From positions 3,658,001 through 3,722,000 of the forward strand of contig NZ_CP110001.1 of NCBI RefSeq assembly GCF_025947185.1: a stretch of DNA of 64,000 nucleotides. Reading direction: 5' to 3'. Every line of letters begins with the position of its first letter. The stretch's first letter is position 1. The DNA comes from Flavobacterium sp. N2038 (GTDB taxonomy: Bacteria; Bacteroidota; Bacteroidia; Flavobacteriales; Flavobacteriaceae). Positions 28,293-36,729 of this stretch are shown piece after piece. The position numbers and the translations under genes are program-made. The notes beneath the pieces were generated by a model. It was not told the DNA's origin. It did no database searches and was given only the letters and a program-made list of their open reading frames with translations.

Positions 28293-29780
28293 TTATTTCC
28301 AATCTGGCATTGATGCATTCTGGAATAATGTTGTCCTTGTTGAGTTATCACCCACATTGGCGGTCTGAATATTTTTGGCAGACAAACCATCATTGGATGT
28401 GTTGACAAATATTACCTGAGCTTCATTTGGTGAGAACTTGACATCTAAATCATTGAATCCGTTATCTTTTTGACTCTGTAATTCTGCCGCTGTATTGGTT
28501 GCCACGGTGTAAATGAATATTCTCGAATCCATTCTTCTGTAATCTGCGTTTTCAAATCCTGAAACATCATAGGTATATACAATTTTACTGTTATCAAGTG
28601 AAATATTAATACCGCTTGCCGCGCCTGTTACTCCGGAAAGTACCTGATACAAGAAATCTCCGGCCGCACTTATTACATAGATCTCGACATTATATCCATT
28701 GACATCGTTTACTTTTAACACCATCTGACTTCCGTCCTGACTCCAGTCGCATTCTGAGATAAACTTACCGCTTGGCGTTTTATACAACTGAATTAAGCCT
28801 GAACCATCAGCATTTATACGATAGAGTTTATCAAAATTAGGATAGATAATTTGCGCTCCGTTGGCACTCCAACAGTAATTAACGTGATCCATATTAAATC
28901 CGGCGATTGGTACAAAATTGGTTATTTTTCTAATATCTGTTCCGTCAGGATTCATACTGAAAATTTGATTTACAGAACCATCTGTACTGATATAAGCAAT
29001 TCTGTTAATGCTTAAGTTTTTTCTGGGTCTGTAACTATTTACCTCAGCAGATGTCATTTGCAATTCGTTTCCTGCTTCATCGGCGGTAAAAATAACGTTA
29101 TTGTTTTTTATTTTCTTAACGTACAAATACCTTGGATTTGGAAATGCCAGTGTTGAAAACGAATTGGTCACACTATTTGTTGGTTTATTTATACCATCGC
29201 TAACAGAAACCTGCCAATAATACTTGGTGCTGTAATTTAAACCTGAGATCGCCAATGTCGTTGTTTTGAGATCGGCATACGTTTTAACTTCATCTGTTGT
29301 GCCATTTTTTACAGTAACGGTATAAGTTAAAGGATCTGATTCCTGATCGGTCGCTGTCCAGGTTAAATTTAATGCTAAAGCTTGTCCTGTAGCATTATTT
29401 AAAGGTGCTGTTAATACCGGAATAGTTGGCGGTTTATTGTTTGCTGTTGAGACTTCTAACTCAAAAATAATCTGAGATGGCAGATCTTTTTCAACTGTTG
29501 CAGGTTGAAATCTGGCAATAAAACCATCTTTCTGAGCCTGAAAAGAATATTTTCCTACTGGTACTTTTTCGATTAAAAAATACCCGTCTTTATCTGAGAA
29601 TACAGTACTGGAGGTAGGGCTCGACGAGATACGGGCATTTTCTATGGGCTCGTATGTTCGGGCATCAACTACTCTTCCTTTTACTGTTCCTGTTCCTGTT
29701 TCATCTACCTGCTCTTCACTACATGAAATTAAAAAAAGAAGGCACATCAAAATTTTTAATCCTATTTTCATTTGAGACAT
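28293..29780 (-). CDS. Curli-operon lipoprotein: CarboxypepD_reg, FN3 and TolB-like propeller domains
   Basis: The 495-residue lipoprotein has lipobox FLISC (Cys20). Domains in order: a carboxypeptidase-regulatory-like beta-sandwich (about 30-110, GTVKGRVVDARTYEPIENA), an FN3-like module (about 115-210, ending YYWQVSVSDG), then beta-propeller repeats like TolB/DPP-IV (about 215-495: IFSMNPDGTDIRKIT, LYRINADGSGLIQL). It is the sixth gene of the csg run, 62 bp after csgG, followed by the terminator. Its place suggests a surface accessory or anchor for the amyloid, but that is inference; it is not a classical Csg protein. Confidence 0.82.
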   Translation of the reverse strand: MSQMKIGLKILMCLLFLISCSEEQVDETGTGTVKGRVVDARTYEPIENARISSSPTSSTVFSDKDGYFLIEKVPVGKYSFQAQKDGFIARFQPATVEKDLPSQIIFELEVSTANNKPPTIPVLTAPLNNATGQALALNLTWTATDQESDPLTYTVTVKNGTTDEVKTYADLKTTTLAISGLNYSTKYYWQVSVSDGINKPTNSVTNSFSTLAFPNPRYLYVKKIKNNNVIFTADEAGNELQMTSAEVNSYRPRKNLSINRIAYISTDGSVNQIFSMNPDGTDIRKITNFVPIAGFNMDHVNYCWSANGAQIIYPNFDKLYRINADGSGLIQLYKTPSGKFISECDWSQDGSQMVLKVNDVNGYNVEIYVISAAGDFLYQVLSGVTGAASGINISLDNSKIVYTYDVSGFENADYRRMDSRIFIYTVATNTAAELQSQKDNGFNDLDVKFSPNEAQVIFVNTSNDGLSAKNIQTANVGDNSTRTTLFQNASMPDWK

Positions 29781-29842
29781 ATTTTATATTGAATTTAATC
29801 CTCTGATTATTTTGAAAAACTGACGTTTTATTGACAGCCTCT

Positions 29843-31216
29843 TTATTTCTTTTTGTACTTATAGCCTTTAGGAAAATAATAGGTCATTCCTAATCCAAAT
29901 CTCCAGTAAAAGTCATCCCTGACCCCTGCAATATTATAATCTATATTATCGGTAAAATTTACATTGTATTCGCCATACAATTTAACGCCAAACTGACTCG
30001 TGACGAGATATTCCAGACCTCCTCCAAACTGGACTTTACTGTGTACATTTTCAAATTTGGAATTAAATCCTACACCTGTCCCTCCAAAAATATAGGGCGT
30101 AAAAGTATCCTGTGGCAAAATCAAAAATTCGAGGTTCATATCTAAAGTGGTATACCCAAAATCATCTTGTCCTTTATTTCCGAGTTTAAAAACATTTGTT
30201 GAACCGCTAAGAGCAAATCCTGGTGTAAAAAAGAACTTGGCAGCTCCTCTGGCCATTGGCTCAGCAATTGGGCTTTTGTAATCACCCTGCATATAAGTTG
30301 CACCTCCAGTCAGTTCAATTCCAAAACGGGCTCGTCTTTCGCTTAAGTTTCTGTTATAAAGTTGTGCTAAATCTGCTTCACTTTTCTCTTTATCATATTC
30401 TGCGACATAAGCATCAACTTGATTTTGAGGGGCATTTACTTCCCAGAGTTTATCTTTGATTCCGTCTACGATAAGTCCTTCAACAGCTTTCTCAATTGCT
30501 TCTGTTACAGCCAACTGAATAGGCTCATTTCTTGTAAACCCGGTTTCAACTTCCAGAAGTCTGTTTAGATTTACATATCGGAATAAACTAGCGTCTACAC
30601 TTTGCGACAGAATCGTTTTGGACACATATACAGTATTTAGAATTTTTCCGTTTGAAGTCGAAACTAATCTTAAATACACTGTTACTCTGTCTTGTCTGTA
30701 ACGTGTAGAACCTCCGGCTCCAAAATATCTGGCTCCAAAACCTCCCGTAATAATATTGGTATCATAAGAAATAATTCCCCCTTCTAGTAAAACTCCGGCG
30801 AACAAAAGCGGAGTCAAAACCGTTTCGTTTGGTTCTGTTTTAGAGGCATATTCCTGACGTGTAGATCGAATGATATTTCGCTCGTTTAGTAAGTTTCCTA
30901 AATTTTCACGTTCAATGGGTACGAACCATTTGGAATCTTCTAAGGCTTTAATTAAAATTGAAGTTGCGCCTTGTGTTACAGCGGTACTAAATGTACTTCC
31001 CAATTCAGTAGCTTTATATTGCCCTGTCTGGTCTTTAAATTTGTACACACCAACCACAATTTGCTCTTTGGGTTTTGGCATTTCTACTAGTGCAGTCGTC
31101 GCAGGAGTATTTTCTCCAAATACTGCTTTCTGAACCCCAACTGGTTGATTGAAATAAGCTCCACATCCTGAGAAGAGGCAAGTTATTAGAAATAGAAAAA
31201 GGGGACTTTTATTCAT
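29843..31216 (-). CDS. csgG: Curli secretion channel CsgG with C-terminal beta-barrel extension
   Basis: The first 290 residues match CsgG, the nonameric outer-membrane lipoprotein pore exporting curlin: lipobox LFSGC (Cys18), VVGVYKFKDQTGQYK, and VTVYLRLVSTSNGKILNTVYVSKTI. E. coli CsgG is 277 residues; this one is 457. The extra 160 residues (about 300-457) read as an outer-membrane beta-barrel of the OmpA/OmpW type: FGIELTGGATYMQGDY, TPYIFGGTGVGFN, and a final WRFGLGMTYYFPKG strand. A fused barrel would put two membrane-spanning structures in each subunit. It lies in csg order after csgF (58-bp gap). Confidence 0.9.
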   Translation of the reverse strand: MNKSPLFLFLITCLFSGCGAYFNQPVGVQKAVFGENTPATTALVEMPKPKEQIVVGVYKFKDQTGQYKATELGSTFSTAVTQGATSILIKALEDSKWFVPIERENLGNLLNERNIIRSTRQEYASKTEPNETVLTPLLFAGVLLEGGIISYDTNIITGGFGARYFGAGGSTRYRQDRVTVYLRLVSTSNGKILNTVYVSKTILSQSVDASLFRYVNLNRLLEVETGFTRNEPIQLAVTEAIEKAVEGLIVDGIKDKLWEVNAPQNQVDAYVAEYDKEKSEADLAQLYNRNLSERRARFGIELTGGATYMQGDYKSPIAEPMARGAAKFFFTPGFALSGSTNVFKLGNKGQDDFGYTTLDMNLEFLILPQDTFTPYIFGGTGVGFNSKFENVHSKVQFGGGLEYLVTSQFGVKLYGEYNVNFTDNIDYNIAGVRDDFYWRFGLGMTYYFPKGYKYKKK

Positions 31217-31274
31217 AATTATTTATTTACAGTAAAACATGAACCTTACATTTTTAAATAGACAATCTAAAGAT

Positions 31275-31742
31275 TTATTGTCCCGGAAGAATTACTTGTG
31301 TTTGCTCACCAGTCTCTATATCCAAAATATCAACCACTAATCCTAAATTAGAATTATAAATATCAACTGATAATGTTCCAAAAACATACGTTCCCGGAGA
31401 CAATGTTCCTCCGCCGGTTCCAGTTCCTGTACCGGTTCCAGTTCCCGTACCTGATCCGGTTCCTGTACCTGAACCAAACTGATCATTAAATAACGAATTA
31501 GAAAGTCGGTTTAGCAACTGATTGTTCAAGTTACTTTTGAAACGTTCTAAATCTGTTGGTTGTTTAAAACCATTGTTGGTATCTTCTTTATAATCATTTT
31601 GTGCCTGTGCAGAACTAAGCAGCCAGGGATAATTAAAAGTGTCACCTCCAAAATTTGGATTGGCAGGTTTATACGCAAGATCTTGCGCTGTTGAAACTGC
31701 CGTAAAGCCAAATAAGCATACGAGTAAAGCTATAGTTTTCAT
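31275..31742 (-). CDS. csgF: Curli assembly protein CsgF with Gly-Thr linker
   Basis: The 155-residue exported protein (signal peptide ending VSTAQ) has the CsgF hallmark ANPNFGGDTFNYPWLLSSAQAQND (about 27-50), the N-terminal part that plugs the CsgG pore in E. coli. Residues 90-113 are a nearly pure Gly-Thr/Ser run not found in E. coli CsgF, encoded by imperfect hexanucleotide repeats. A beta-rich C-terminus follows (YVFGTLSVDIYN), which in E. coli couples secretion to nucleation by CsgB. Confidence 0.92.
   Translation of the reverse strand: MKTIALLVCLFGFTAVSTAQDLAYKPANPNFGGDTFNYPWLLSSAQAQNDYKEDTNNGFKQPTDLERFKSNLNNQLLNRLSNSLFNDQFGSGTGTGSGTGTGTGTGTGTGGGTLSPGTYVFGTLSVDIYNSNLGLVVDILDIETGEQTQVILPGQ
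31404..31475 (-). repeat. GGnACn hexanucleotide repeat inside csgF
   Basis: Seventy-two bases of imperfect (GGT/A-ACN) repeats encode the Gly-Thr linker. On the plus strand it reads as repeated GTTCCn/GTACCn blocks. Such a tract can change length by slippage in multiples of six without breaking the frame. Confidence 0.8.
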
Positions 31743-31808
31743 ATCTAAATTATTTTAATTCCTACGTTAAAGAGCAAACTTACTTACTGAAAAAATCATT
31801 TCTCAATA

Positions 31809-32543
31809 TCAATATTGAGTGAGTATTTTATTCTGTTTTTCCAGATCTTTAAAATATTTAAAGGCTTTTGAAGCTGCAGAATCTGCCATATACTTCAAAA
31901 AATCTTCATCCGGACGAGAAATAAACTCCTCAACTATATCGCTGTCTACCAGAATTGTAATTTTGGTCGTTCTGCCAAAAGTCAATTCTTCCTGAACTGT
32001 AACAATTTTTGTGGTATGTATTTTTAGTTTTGAATATTGCGCATAGAACATGTCGTAATAATCATTTCCTAATTTTGTTTTGGTATCGTTAGCTACAATA
32101 CCTACCATTTCGATTCCATCAACAGGAACAGATTTTCCTGTATCTTTTTCGATATCTTCTCCAAAAACAACTCTGTCTTTACCAATTATAGCATTGGCTT
32201 CGTCATAAATCAGTAATAATATGATAATCTCATCTTCTTTTGTAAAGTTGACTTGTGTTTTAGAAAGTTCAACTTTTTGAATAGGTTCTAATGTTACCCT
32301 TCCGTCCTGAGCATTATTTGATTTATTTGAATTGGTTTTGTTTTTCTTGAATACAGTTAATTTGTACGATATATTTTTAAACTCTGATTTTAAATTCTCA
32401 ACAGTTCCGGTAATGGCCAGTAAATTTTCAATCTCTTTTACTTCAATTTTTGCTTTTACTTCTTTGTAAACTGCCTGTGAAAATGCAGCTTCAGAAAAAA
32501 AAATAGCTAAAACAACAATCAGTATGTTTAAATATCTTTTCAT
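31809..32543 (-). CDS. csgE: CsgE with an extra N-terminal CsgH/CsgC-like beta domain
   Basis: The C-terminal half (about 140-244: GIEMVGIVANDTKTKLGNDYYDMF, then VQEELTFGRTTKITILVDSD) is CsgE, the periplasmic chaperone that caps CsgG and gives substrate specificity. E. coli CsgE is 129 residues; this protein is 244. After the signal peptide (ending AAFSQ), residues 24-130 form an Ig-like beta domain (ISYKLTVFKKN, a QDGRVTLEP strand, IIILLLIYDEAN) that resembles CsgH/CsgC, the periplasmic inhibitors of premature amyloid formation. Chaperone and inhibitor may thus be one polypeptide. Stop-start gap to csgB is 4 bp. Confidence 0.88.
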   Translation of the reverse strand: MKRYLNILIVVLAIFFSEAAFSQAVYKEVKAKIEVKEIENLLAITGTVENLKSEFKNISYKLTVFKKNKTNSNKSNNAQDGRVTLEPIQKVELSKTQVNFTKEDEIIILLLIYDEANAIIGKDRVVFGEDIEKDTGKSVPVDGIEMVGIVANDTKTKLGNDYYDMFYAQYSKLKIHTTKIVTVQEELTFGRTTKITILVDSDIVEEFISRPDEDFLKYMADSAASKAFKYFKDLEKQNKILTQY

Positions 32544-32547
32544 GATA

Positions 32548-33027
32548 CTAGCGATTGAATACGTAAATTGTCCCCGAGTTTCCTGTTTGATTAATTATTA
32601 AATCTTTTGATATTGAATTTGAACCGGAACTAATGACCGATAAATTATTGCCGTCCTGATTAATTGACATTGAAGCGACTCCTCTGGTATACATCGAATA
32701 ATCACTTATATAATTGTTGTTGCCTGTTTGCGTGTAGGATTCATTAATTTCCTCAGCTTTTTTGTAGATATCCATGTAATTATTATTACCGGTTTGCTGA
32801 GCAGTTACATAAGCGTTGTTGCTTATTATGGTTAAATTGGCTTGATTGTAGTTTCCAATTTGAGTTACAGTAACAATATTTCTACTTTTAAGATATTGAT
32901 TTACTGTTTGATTTTGATTGTTTATTTCATTCATTTTTAAAACATAGTCACTCATATTCATCTCAATTGACTGAGAGAATATAACTCCGCTGATTAGACA
33001 GGAAATAAAAGTGGCTAAAAGTTTCAT
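32548..33027 (-). CDS. csgB: CsgB-like minor curlin (nucleator)
   Basis: The 159-residue exported protein (signal peptide ending VIFSQ) contains several degenerate curlin strands of the form Q-x-G-x-x-N (VTQIGNYNQ, AQQTGNNNYM, TQTGNNNYI, NQDGNNL, NQTGNSG). The first 40 mature residues lack repeats. Compared with the neighbouring major curlin it has fewer and less regular repeats, as expected for the nucleator CsgB that anchors fibres to the surface. Assignment as B rather than a second A is by order and repeat quality. Confidence 0.82.
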   Translation of the reverse strand: MKLLATFISCLISGVIFSQSIEMNMSDYVLKMNEINNQNQTVNQYLKSRNIVTVTQIGNYNQANLTIISNNAYVTAQQTGNNNYMDIYKKAEEINESYTQTGNNNYISDYSMYTRGVASMSINQDGNNLSVISSGSNSISKDLIINQTGNSGTIYVFNR

Positions 33028-33037
33028 AATCTTTAAT

Positions 33038-33080
33038 GATAAAAAAAAGGAAGAACTTAATATATTAGGCTCTTCCTTTT
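33038..33080 (-). terminator. Hairpin with U-tract between csgA and csgB (possible partial terminator)
   Basis: Ten-bp perfect arms AAAAGGAAGA (33045-33054) and TCTTCCTTTT (33071-33080) with a 16-nt loop. On the minus strand the stem runs into a T8 tract. It would stop most transcripts after csgA and let a minority read into csgB-E-F-G. Confidence 0.75.
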
Positions 33081-33093
33081 CTTGGTTTATTTT

Positions 33094-33717
33094 TTAGTTA
33101 GATTGGATCACAAGACTTCCGTTAAGGAATCCAGTTTGTGTAACTGTACTGATGTGATCATTTCCAAATTGTGCAGTAGCGGCAAAGTTACCAGCTCCAT
33201 ATTGCTCAATGCTGGAATTGTTATCCCAACCTGCCTGGAAAGTAATTGCATTGTTGAACAATCCATATTGTTCAGTATTTGCAATATTATCATCTCCTAA
33301 CTGAATGGTAGTTGAGTTATTAGCCCAGCCTAATTGGAAAGTATTAGAATAATTTCCATTACCTAATTGAAATACATCAGAGTCATTATCTATCCCGAAT
33401 TGAGTTACATAAGCTTGATTTCCAATCCAGAATCCTTGAAAGATGTTTGAATTATTGCTATCTCCTACTTGTGTTACAACTGCAAGATTTCCTGCTCCTA
33501 ATTGAAGGATTTGAGATTCATTGTCTTCTCCATATTGCCCAACAATAGCAACATTTAAAATACCGATCTGATCAACGTCTGAATGGTTTTCTTCTCCAAC
33601 CTGAACAACCAAAGCTCCATTTAACAGGCCTAATTGGTCAACATCACTTACATTGCCTTGAGCAAAGGCTACTCCTGCAAACAGCATCGCGGAGATGCTT
33701 AAAATTACTTTTTTCAT
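33094..33717 (-). CDS. csgA: Major curlin subunit CsgA
   Basis: The 207-residue exported protein (signal peptide residues 1-20, ending VAFAQ) is built almost entirely of curlin strands, Q-x-G-x-x-N, about sixteen of them or eight two-strand repeats of about 22 residues (DVDQLGLLN, VVQVGEEN, DVDQIGILN...). Strands stack into a cross-beta amyloid outside the cell. E. coli CsgA has five repeats, so this is a longer subunit. It is rich in Asn, Gln, Gly and acidic residues, with almost no Lys or Arg after the signal peptide. First gene of the csg run. Confidence 0.92.
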   Translation of the reverse strand: MKKVILSISAMLFAGVAFAQGNVSDVDQLGLLNGALVVQVGEENHSDVDQIGILNVAIVGQYGEDNESQILQLGAGNLAVVTQVGDSNNSNIFQGFWIGNQAYVTQFGIDNDSDVFQLGNGNYSNTFQLGWANNSTTIQLGDDNIANTEQYGLFNNAITFQAGWDNNSSIEQYGAGNFAATAQFGNDHISTVTQTGFLNGSLVIQSN

Positions 33718-34111
33718 AATAAATATATTTAATTGGTTATTAATACAAATTATTATGTAGGCTGTGCAATTTGGGAGAAAAAATTTGGGTCTTTAGAACG
33801 TGAAAAAGAAAAATAAAAACTTGCTTTTTTTCTTATTTCATACCCAAAATTAGAAAACTTCCAGAAAATCGAATCAGGTATAAATACGTATTTTACAAGA
33901 TCTTAATGTCTTTTCGATGAAGTGTAAAACTATCTCGACCAACTACTGCATTTGTTTTTTTTGTTAGTAAGAAAAAGGCGACTTATTACAATTACTTTAC
34001 ATTAATCGCCAATCTGATGCTAAAAATGAATCTGCACAACAATTATTTTAACATAATCACAAAAAAAGCCTGTCTTTTTGAGACAGGCTTTAACAAATTA
34101 TTTTCTTATGG
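33718..34111. other. Region upstream of csgA
   Basis: 394 bp with no ORF. It must hold the csgA promoter (minus strand) and ends at the glnN terminator. An inverted pair GGCGA/TCGCC lies near 33977-34012. No clear TTG/TAnnTTTG pair and no CsgD-like regulator gene were seen. Confidence 0.5.
34061..34091 (-). terminator. Terminator of glnN
   Basis: An 11-bp stem AAAGCCTGTCT (34065-34075) with AGACAGGCTTT (34081-34091) and a U-tract on the minus strand. Confidence 0.88.
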
Positions 34112-36301
34112 TTATTTCGTAAACAATAATTCTCTGTATTTGGTCAATGTCCAACTTTCGTCGTCTACTAATAATTCTAATTTGTCACAGTGATTTCTAA
34201 TGTCTTCAAAATAAGGTTTTACTTTGTTACAATATGCTTCAGCCATTTTTAGAGCATCGGTTAACTGATTTGCTTTCTTTCTTTCTTCAGTCATTGCCAA
34301 TACTTTAGAATTTATTCCTTCGATATGACCAGAAATCTCTTTAATTAAAACGATTTGCTCTTTGGCAATAGTTTCGAATTCTTTTCCGAAAATTTCTTTT
34401 AATCCTTTAACGTTTTCAATCAAAGTATTTTGGTAACGAATTGCTGTTGGAATTACGTGGTTTCTTGCGATATCTCCTAAAACTCTTCCTTCAATCTGAA
34501 TTTTCTTAGTGTATTCTTCTAATTCTATTTCATAACGAGCTTCGGCTTCAACATGATTTAAAATTCCCATTTCACTAAACAAATCCAAAGCTTGTTTTGA
34601 CACTTTGGCCTTAATAGCTTCCGGAGTGGTTTTAAAATTACTTAAACCTCTTTTCTTTGCTTCTTTTTCCCAGGCTTCACTATATCCGTCACCTTCAAAA
34701 AGTATTTTCTTAGATTGCTTGATATATTCTCTTAAAACATTAAAAATCGCGTCGTCTTTTTTCATGTCTTTTGACTCGATCAAAGAATCAACTTCAATTT
34801 TAAAATCTTTTAATTGTTTTGCCACAATTGCATTTAAAGTTGTCATTGCATTTGAACAGTTTGCAGTTGAACCCACTGCTCTAAACTCAAATTTATTTCC
34901 TGTAAAGGCAAACGGCGAAGTTCTGTTTCTGTCTGTGTTATCTAAAAGTACATCCGGAATTTTACCAACAACATTTAGTTTTAGGTCTGTTTTTTCTTCA
35001 GGAGATAATTTTCCTGTTGTAACGCTTTCTAATTCTGATAAAACTTTCGTTAACTGTGCTCCAATAAAAACCGAGATAATTGCCGGCGGCGCTTCATTTG
35101 CTCCTAACCTGTGATCGTTGCTTGCTGTTGCGATAGAAGCTCTAAGCAAAGTTTCGTAATCGTTAACCGCTTTTATTGTATTGATAAAGAAAGTCAAAAA
35201 CTGTAAGTTGCTCATTGGTGTTTTACTAGGACTCAATAAGTTAACTCCGGTATCTGTAGCCAAAGACCAGTTATTATGTTTTCCTGAACCGTTTACTCCT
35301 TTAAATGGTTTTTCATGAAATAATACTTTAAAATCATGACGTTCTGCAACTCTCTGCATTACATCCATTAATAAAGAGTTATGGTCCACAGCCAAGTTTG
35401 TCTCTTCAAAAATAGGTGCCAGCTCAAACTGATTTGGTGCAACTTCATTATGACGTGTTTTTACAGGAATTCCCAAAAGCATACATTCCTGTTCTAAATC
35501 TCTCATATAAGTAAGAGCACGAGTCGGGATAGATCCAAAATAATGATCGTCTAGTTGTTGTCCTTTAGCAGAAGTATGTCCTAATAAAGTTCTTCCCGTC
35601 ATCATTAAATCCGGACGTGAATTTGCCAAAGCTTTATCTATAAGGAAATATTCCTGCTCCCATCCTAAAGTTGCAGTTACTTTTTTTACATTTTTATCAA
35701 AGTACTTACAAACTTCTGTCGCCGCTTCATCAATTGCAGATAATGCTCTTAATAAAGGTATTTTATTATCTAATGCTTCACCGGTATAAGCAATGAATAC
35801 AGTTGGAATACATAATGTTGTTCCGTAAATAAATGCCGGTGATGTTGGATCCCAGGCAGTATAACCTCTGGCTTCAAAAGTGTTTCTGATTCCTCCATTC
35901 GGAAAACTTGATGCATCTGGTTCTTGTTGTACCAATTGCGCTCCACCGAATTTCTCTACCGGATCGCTTCCATCATAAGACGTTTCGAAAAAAGCATCAT
36001 GTTTTTCTGCAGTTGTTCCTGTAAGTGGCTGAAACCAGTGCGTGTAATGTGTAACACCTTTGGCTAGAGCCCATTCTTTCATTCCCATGGCAATATAATC
36101 TGCCAGTTTTCTTTCTATTTTAGTTCCATGCTGAATGGCATCTCTTACTCCTTTTAATGCATCTGAAGTTAAATACTGCTTCATCGCTTTTTCGTTAAAC
36201 ACATTCGATCCGAAAATATTTGATTTTCGGTCAATTTCTTCAAAATGTACCGGTTTTCTGTTAGAAGCTTGTTGCAAAGCCTGGAAACGTAATGTTGACA
36301 T
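34112..36301 (-). CDS. glnN: Type III glutamine synthetase
   Basis: The 729-residue enzyme makes glutamine from glutamate, ammonia and ATP. Its length and N-terminus are those of GSIII (GlnN), the large form first known in Bacteroides and cyanobacteria. Visible motifs are LGWEQEYFLID, HNEVAPNQFELAP, FKGVNGSGKHNNWSL and NEAPPAIISVFIG. The C-terminal 150 residues form the helical GSIII-specific extension. It is divergent from the short GSII-like gene 428 bp away, so nitrogen control of both from the shared region is likely. Confidence 0.96.
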   Translation of the reverse strand: MSTLRFQALQQASNRKPVHFEEIDRKSNIFGSNVFNEKAMKQYLTSDALKGVRDAIQHGTKIERKLADYIAMGMKEWALAKGVTHYTHWFQPLTGTTAEKHDAFFETSYDGSDPVEKFGGAQLVQQEPDASSFPNGGIRNTFEARGYTAWDPTSPAFIYGTTLCIPTVFIAYTGEALDNKIPLLRALSAIDEAATEVCKYFDKNVKKVTATLGWEQEYFLIDKALANSRPDLMMTGRTLLGHTSAKGQQLDDHYFGSIPTRALTYMRDLEQECMLLGIPVKTRHNEVAPNQFELAPIFEETNLAVDHNSLLMDVMQRVAERHDFKVLFHEKPFKGVNGSGKHNNWSLATDTGVNLLSPSKTPMSNLQFLTFFINTIKAVNDYETLLRASIATASNDHRLGANEAPPAIISVFIGAQLTKVLSELESVTTGKLSPEEKTDLKLNVVGKIPDVLLDNTDRNRTSPFAFTGNKFEFRAVGSTANCSNAMTTLNAIVAKQLKDFKIEVDSLIESKDMKKDDAIFNVLREYIKQSKKILFEGDGYSEAWEKEAKKRGLSNFKTTPEAIKAKVSKQALDLFSEMGILNHVEAEARYEIELEEYTKKIQIEGRVLGDIARNHVIPTAIRYQNTLIENVKGLKEIFGKEFETIAKEQIVLIKEISGHIEGINSKVLAMTEERKKANQLTDALKMAEAYCNKVKPYFEDIRNHCDKLELLVDDESWTLTKYRELLFTK

Positions 36302-36729
36302 GGTATGTATATTTTAAATTCGTACTAATTTTAAATAGAAAAATGAGCAACAAATATAGACAATAAAAAAGCCTGTTCTGAATATAAATTACAGAAATTT
36401 AGTCAGTGATTTTTCAACATAAAGCGCTTTTTTCAAAGAATAATGAATTCAAAGTAAAGAAATATAACAAAACTGTGCGGTAATATTGATTAAATAAACA
36501 TTTTTTCATAATTCCTTAACTCAGAAACTCAAAAAAGGCCCCTAATTATTACGAATTTATTTTTTTATGGCGAATAAAATTGCTTTTTTTAAAATATACC
36601 CCTCTCAAAATTGCGCTTCTCAAAAAAATTATACTTCACCAAACAAAATAGCCCCCTAATTTTTAGGACTAAAAAAATAAATCTATATTTGACCCAACGA
36701 AAAAAACAAAAAAATTAATTTATATTATT
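36302..36729. promoter_or_regulatory. Divergent promoter region between two glutamine synthetase genes
   Basis: 428 bp without ORFs. A -7 box TATATTTG lies at 36684-36691, 39 bp before the right-hand gene. Two related C-rich blocks, GGCCCCTAATTATTA (36537) and GCCCCCTAATTTTTA (36651), stand out in AT-rich DNA and may bind a nitrogen regulator; a third partial block, TACCCCTCTC, lies at 36597. Confidence 0.5.
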
